Source of the DNA: Candidatus Bathyarchaeota archaeon
GTDB taxonomy: Archaea; Thermoproteota; Bathyarchaeia; RBG-16-48-13; GCA-020355125
Assembly: GCA_030671165.1 (NCBI GenBank)
Contig: DAOVAG010000061.1
Coordinates: forward strand, 1-5,758
Length of the DNA stretch: 5,758 nucleotides
Direction: 5' to 3'
Below, one piece after another: positions 3,657 through 5,758 of this stretch (the first letter of the stretch is position 1; every line of letters starts with the position of its first letter). The notes beneath the pieces were generated by a model. The model searched no databases and was not told where the DNA came from. It saw only the letters and a list, made by a program, of their open reading frames with translations. Both the position numbers and the translations under genes were made by a program.

Positions 3657-5758
3657 GTGCAATCATTGAACAGAGCTATAGGCTGGCTTCTTGATGTTTT
3701 TATTCAAGATGACAAAGCCATCATCTTAATTCGTACGGATAAAGGTGATGTTTTGAGTCTCTGCGACAACTACCATCCCAGTTTCTACATTATGCCCCAA
3801 ACCAATGAGGCGGGAAATGCGTTAATCAAGATACTTCAAGCGGTTCCAAATATAATGCGCATTTCATTTGAGAATAAGTACACGGTCTTAGGCGTGGCCT
3901 CAAAGGAGTGTCTTCTTCACGTCGTAATTGATAAGGCGTCAACTTTTGATGAAATATTAAATACTGTTGAGTTATTGCCGCAAGTCAAAGCCTTGTATAC
4001 TGTCGATCTTCTCCATGTGCAGCGCTACATTTTCACTAAACTTAACGTAGCCCCCACCAGCAAAGTGGCGGTAAAATATAGACTTAATGGTGAAGAAAAA
4101 TGGTTAGATTCTATAAAAACAATTGATGATTCAAACGAAATTTTACCACCCCCATTCACAATATTCCTCTTCAAGATCGAGATAAAAAAGTCCCCTTTCA
4201 CATTGATTCCTAACTGTACGCCTATCAAATGTATAAAAATACGTCTTGATGATGAGGAAATTACTCTTAAGGGCAGAGAATTACACATTCTTAAGAAATT
4301 ATTATCTCTACTTAATGATCAAGACCCCGATTTCCTAGTATGCTCAGACCCCCATCACACCATAAATCATCTTCTTCATAGGTTTAGGCTTCTCGGCTTA
4401 TTACCTCAAATTGGGAGAGATGATCTTACGCCTCCATGGATGAATACTTCTCTTTCCAATGGGTTCAAGGAGCGCGTTGTATTAGATTACGCTTATTTTA
4501 GAGCTTTTGGAATAGTTGGCCTTGTCGAGAGAGCTAGGTTCAGTGTTCTACCGCCGAGGTTAGCCTATAGCTGGACTGCTAATCGAATCATTGATTCTAG
4601 AAATTGCTATGAGCTGATTAAGAGAGGTTACGTGATACCTAAAAACGTTGGCTATTATATATACATCAGAACCCTTGAAGAAGTTTTTGTTTACGATCGA
4701 GGGAGCCTTATACTTCCCCCTAAAATTGGAGTGGTCCATGAGAATATTGCTGAGCTAGATTTTGAGAGTGAATATCCCAACTTAATCGTCAGTAAAGGTC
4801 TCAGTTACGAAACGGTAACATCTAACGATGTTATTAAGAACGAAGATGCACTTCTTCCCTACATTACCAAGCTTTTCTTAGATCGTAGGCTTCGATTCAA
4901 GAGACTGCGAAAGACACTTAACAAGAGCAGTCAAGAATGGCTTTGGTGTGAACAAAGACAGCTTGCTCTAAAGTCAATCCTAGTATGCTTGTATGGCACT
5001 TCAGGATGTTGCTGGAATAGATTTGGCAACGTTCTATGCTTTGAGGCAATAAACAAGCACTCCAGAGCCGCTCTTATCGAAACCAAAAACTTCATTCAGC
5101 GGAAAGATTTTGAGATTATCTATGCAGATACTGATTCGATTTTCATCAAGAAGAAACATGCTACGAGAGAAGACTATGAACATATAGCACAGGAGATCAG
5201 CCAACACACTGGTCTACCGATTGCTTTGGATCATCACTATAAATTTCTTCTTTTACTTCCTTTGCAGTCCGATCCTTCTGGACAGATGAATGCCCAGAAA
5301 CATTACTTTGGTATACTTACCAATCATGAGCTACTGACTAGAGGCATTGAATGTAGACGTCATGACTGCCCTTTGTTCATAAAAACCTTTCAGGAAAACC
5401 TCATAAAGATTCTTTTTGATGTTGAAACGTCAGGAGATGTTTATTCTGTTGGATATAAGAGAGCTTTGAACTATATCTCCAAAACCATTGATGTGTTGAT
5501 GCGCAAGAAAGTCCCTATAGGCGAGCTTATCATCTCTAAAACTCTTCGTAAAACTAGCAGTGAATACACTAAGCTTTACCCCCATGTTTCAGCCGCTATC
5601 AACTTAATACGACGAGGAAAGGTGGTGAAGAAGCGTGAAACCATTGATTTTGTTTATGTGAACACTCGGCGGCATAATCCACTCCGAAGAGTGGTTCCAA
5701 TAGACATCTATGGTAAGATATACTACGATTCTGAGAAATATAGAAACATGGTTTTCAC
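3657..5758 (+). CDS. Family B DNA polymerase with inactivated exonuclease domain (3' end missing)
   Basis: Seven hundred codons run without interruption to the right edge. The N-terminal domain (GWLLDV at 9-14, HPSFYI at 40-45) fits family B polymerases. The exonuclease region is degenerate: Exo I, normally DIE, reads KIE (173-175); the Exo II block after PDFLV (224-228) has no Asp at the catalytic place (I236 by alignment); and only about 40 residues separate it from the putative Exo III (D277), far fewer than in proofreading archaeal enzymes. The palm is intact: motif A LDFESEYPNLI (367-377) with D368 and motif C YADTDS (489-494) with D491 and D493. Motif B keeps R434, K439 and YG (446-447), but the usual Asn-Ser is V443-C444. 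KKRY is QKHY (547-550), and RGIECRRHD (562-570) is conserved. HVSAAINLIRRG (643-654) begins the thumb, so only the end of the thumb is missing. It is probably a DNA-synthesising but non-proofreading enzyme resembling the archaeal PolB2 group; repair or translesion synthesis is inferred. It forms an operon with the upstream radA-like gene. Confidence 0.9.
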   Translation, partial: MQSLNRAIGWLLDVFIQDDKAIILIRTDKGDVLSLCDNYHPSFYIMPQTNEAGNALIKILQAVPNIMRISFENKYTVLGVASKECLLHVVIDKASTFDEILNTVELLPQVKALYTVDLLHVQRYIFTKLNVAPTSKVAVKYRLNGEEKWLDSIKTIDDSNEILPPPFTIFLFKIEIKKSPFTLIPNCTPIKCIKIRLDDEEITLKGRELHILKKLLSLLNDQDPDFLVCSDPHHTINHLLHRFRLLGLLPQIGRDDLTPPWMNTSLSNGFKERVVLDYAYFRAFGIVGLVERARFSVLPPRLAYSWTANRIIDSRNCYELIKRGYVIPKNVGYYIYIRTLEEVFVYDRGSLILPPKIGVVHENIAELDFESEYPNLIVSKGLSYETVTSNDVIKNEDALLPYITKLFLDRRLRFKRLRKTLNKSSQEWLWCEQRQLALKSILVCLYGTSGCCWNRFGNVLCFEAINKHSRAALIETKNFIQRKDFEIIYADTDSIFIKKKHATREDYEHIAQEISQHTGLPIALDHHYKFLLLLPLQSDPSGQMNAQKHYFGILTNHELLTRGIECRRHDCPLFIKTFQENLIKILFDVETSGDVYSVGYKRALNYISKTIDVLMRKKVPIGELIISKTLRKTSSEYTKLYPHVSAAINLIRRGKVVKKRETIDFVYVNTRRHNPLRRVVPIDIYGKIYYDSEKYRNMVF

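Noticed and set aside
3322..3666. Minus-strand frame of 114 codons opposite the end of the radA-like gene
   Set aside because: It is antisense to a frame supported by RadA-like motifs and operon spacing, and its translation shows no recognisable domain.
4025..4288. Minus-strand frame of 87 codons opposite the polymerase exonuclease region
   Set aside because: The plus-strand polymerase frame runs uninterrupted across it with conserved motifs on both sides.

Overview
The window is archaeal. It encodes an Alba chromatin protein, an Orc1/Cdc6-family AAA+ protein, a RadA/RecA-fold protein and a family B DNA polymerase. TATA boxes lie about 25-30 bases before gene starts, several of them suggesting leaderless or nearly leaderless transcripts. 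Base composition is AT-rich. I cannot fix the lineage from sequence alone; the gene set argues against bacteria and eukaryotes, and nothing looks viral or insertion-sequence-like.

Layout. Bases 1-136 hold, on the minus strand, the 5' end of a metallo-beta-lactamase-fold hydrolase gene whose HxHxDH metal motif sits right at the window edge. A 249-base divergent promoter region follows, then alba (386-682) with its own TATA box and an imperfect 18-base repeat around its start. A divergent orc1/cdc6 paralog (792-1979) follows. Then comes a 600-base stretch with no convincing gene, which holds a hairpin over the orc stop codon, a ten-T tract, a pair of tandem TATA boxes and a last TATA box. From 2588 to the window end lies a two-gene operon: a RadA-like protein (2588-3634) and, 22 bases on, a GTG-initiated family B DNA polymerase (3657 to beyond the edge, 700 codons visible).

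The most interesting part is the operon. By hand alignment the RadA-like protein has lost the Walker A Lys and Thr, the Walker B Asp and the catalytic Glu, yet keeps the fold's landmarks and gains a roughly 95-residue helical tail. The polymerase keeps its catalytic aspartates (motif A D368; motif C D491 and D493), but its proofreading exonuclease domain is shrunken and has lost at least the Exo I and Exo II aspartates. An ATPase-dead recombinase paralog coupled to a non-proofreading polymerase suggests a dedicated DNA-damage-tolerance or repair-synthesis module, with the RadA-like protein as a scaffold or DNA-targeting subunit. This resembles the archaeal PolB2 group. That role is inference.

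The Orc1/Cdc6 paralog also lacks the sensor-1 Asn and the box VII Arg although both Walker motifs are intact. The window is therefore a cluster of DNA-information genes in which several members are altered at catalytic or sensor positions while their frames stay open.
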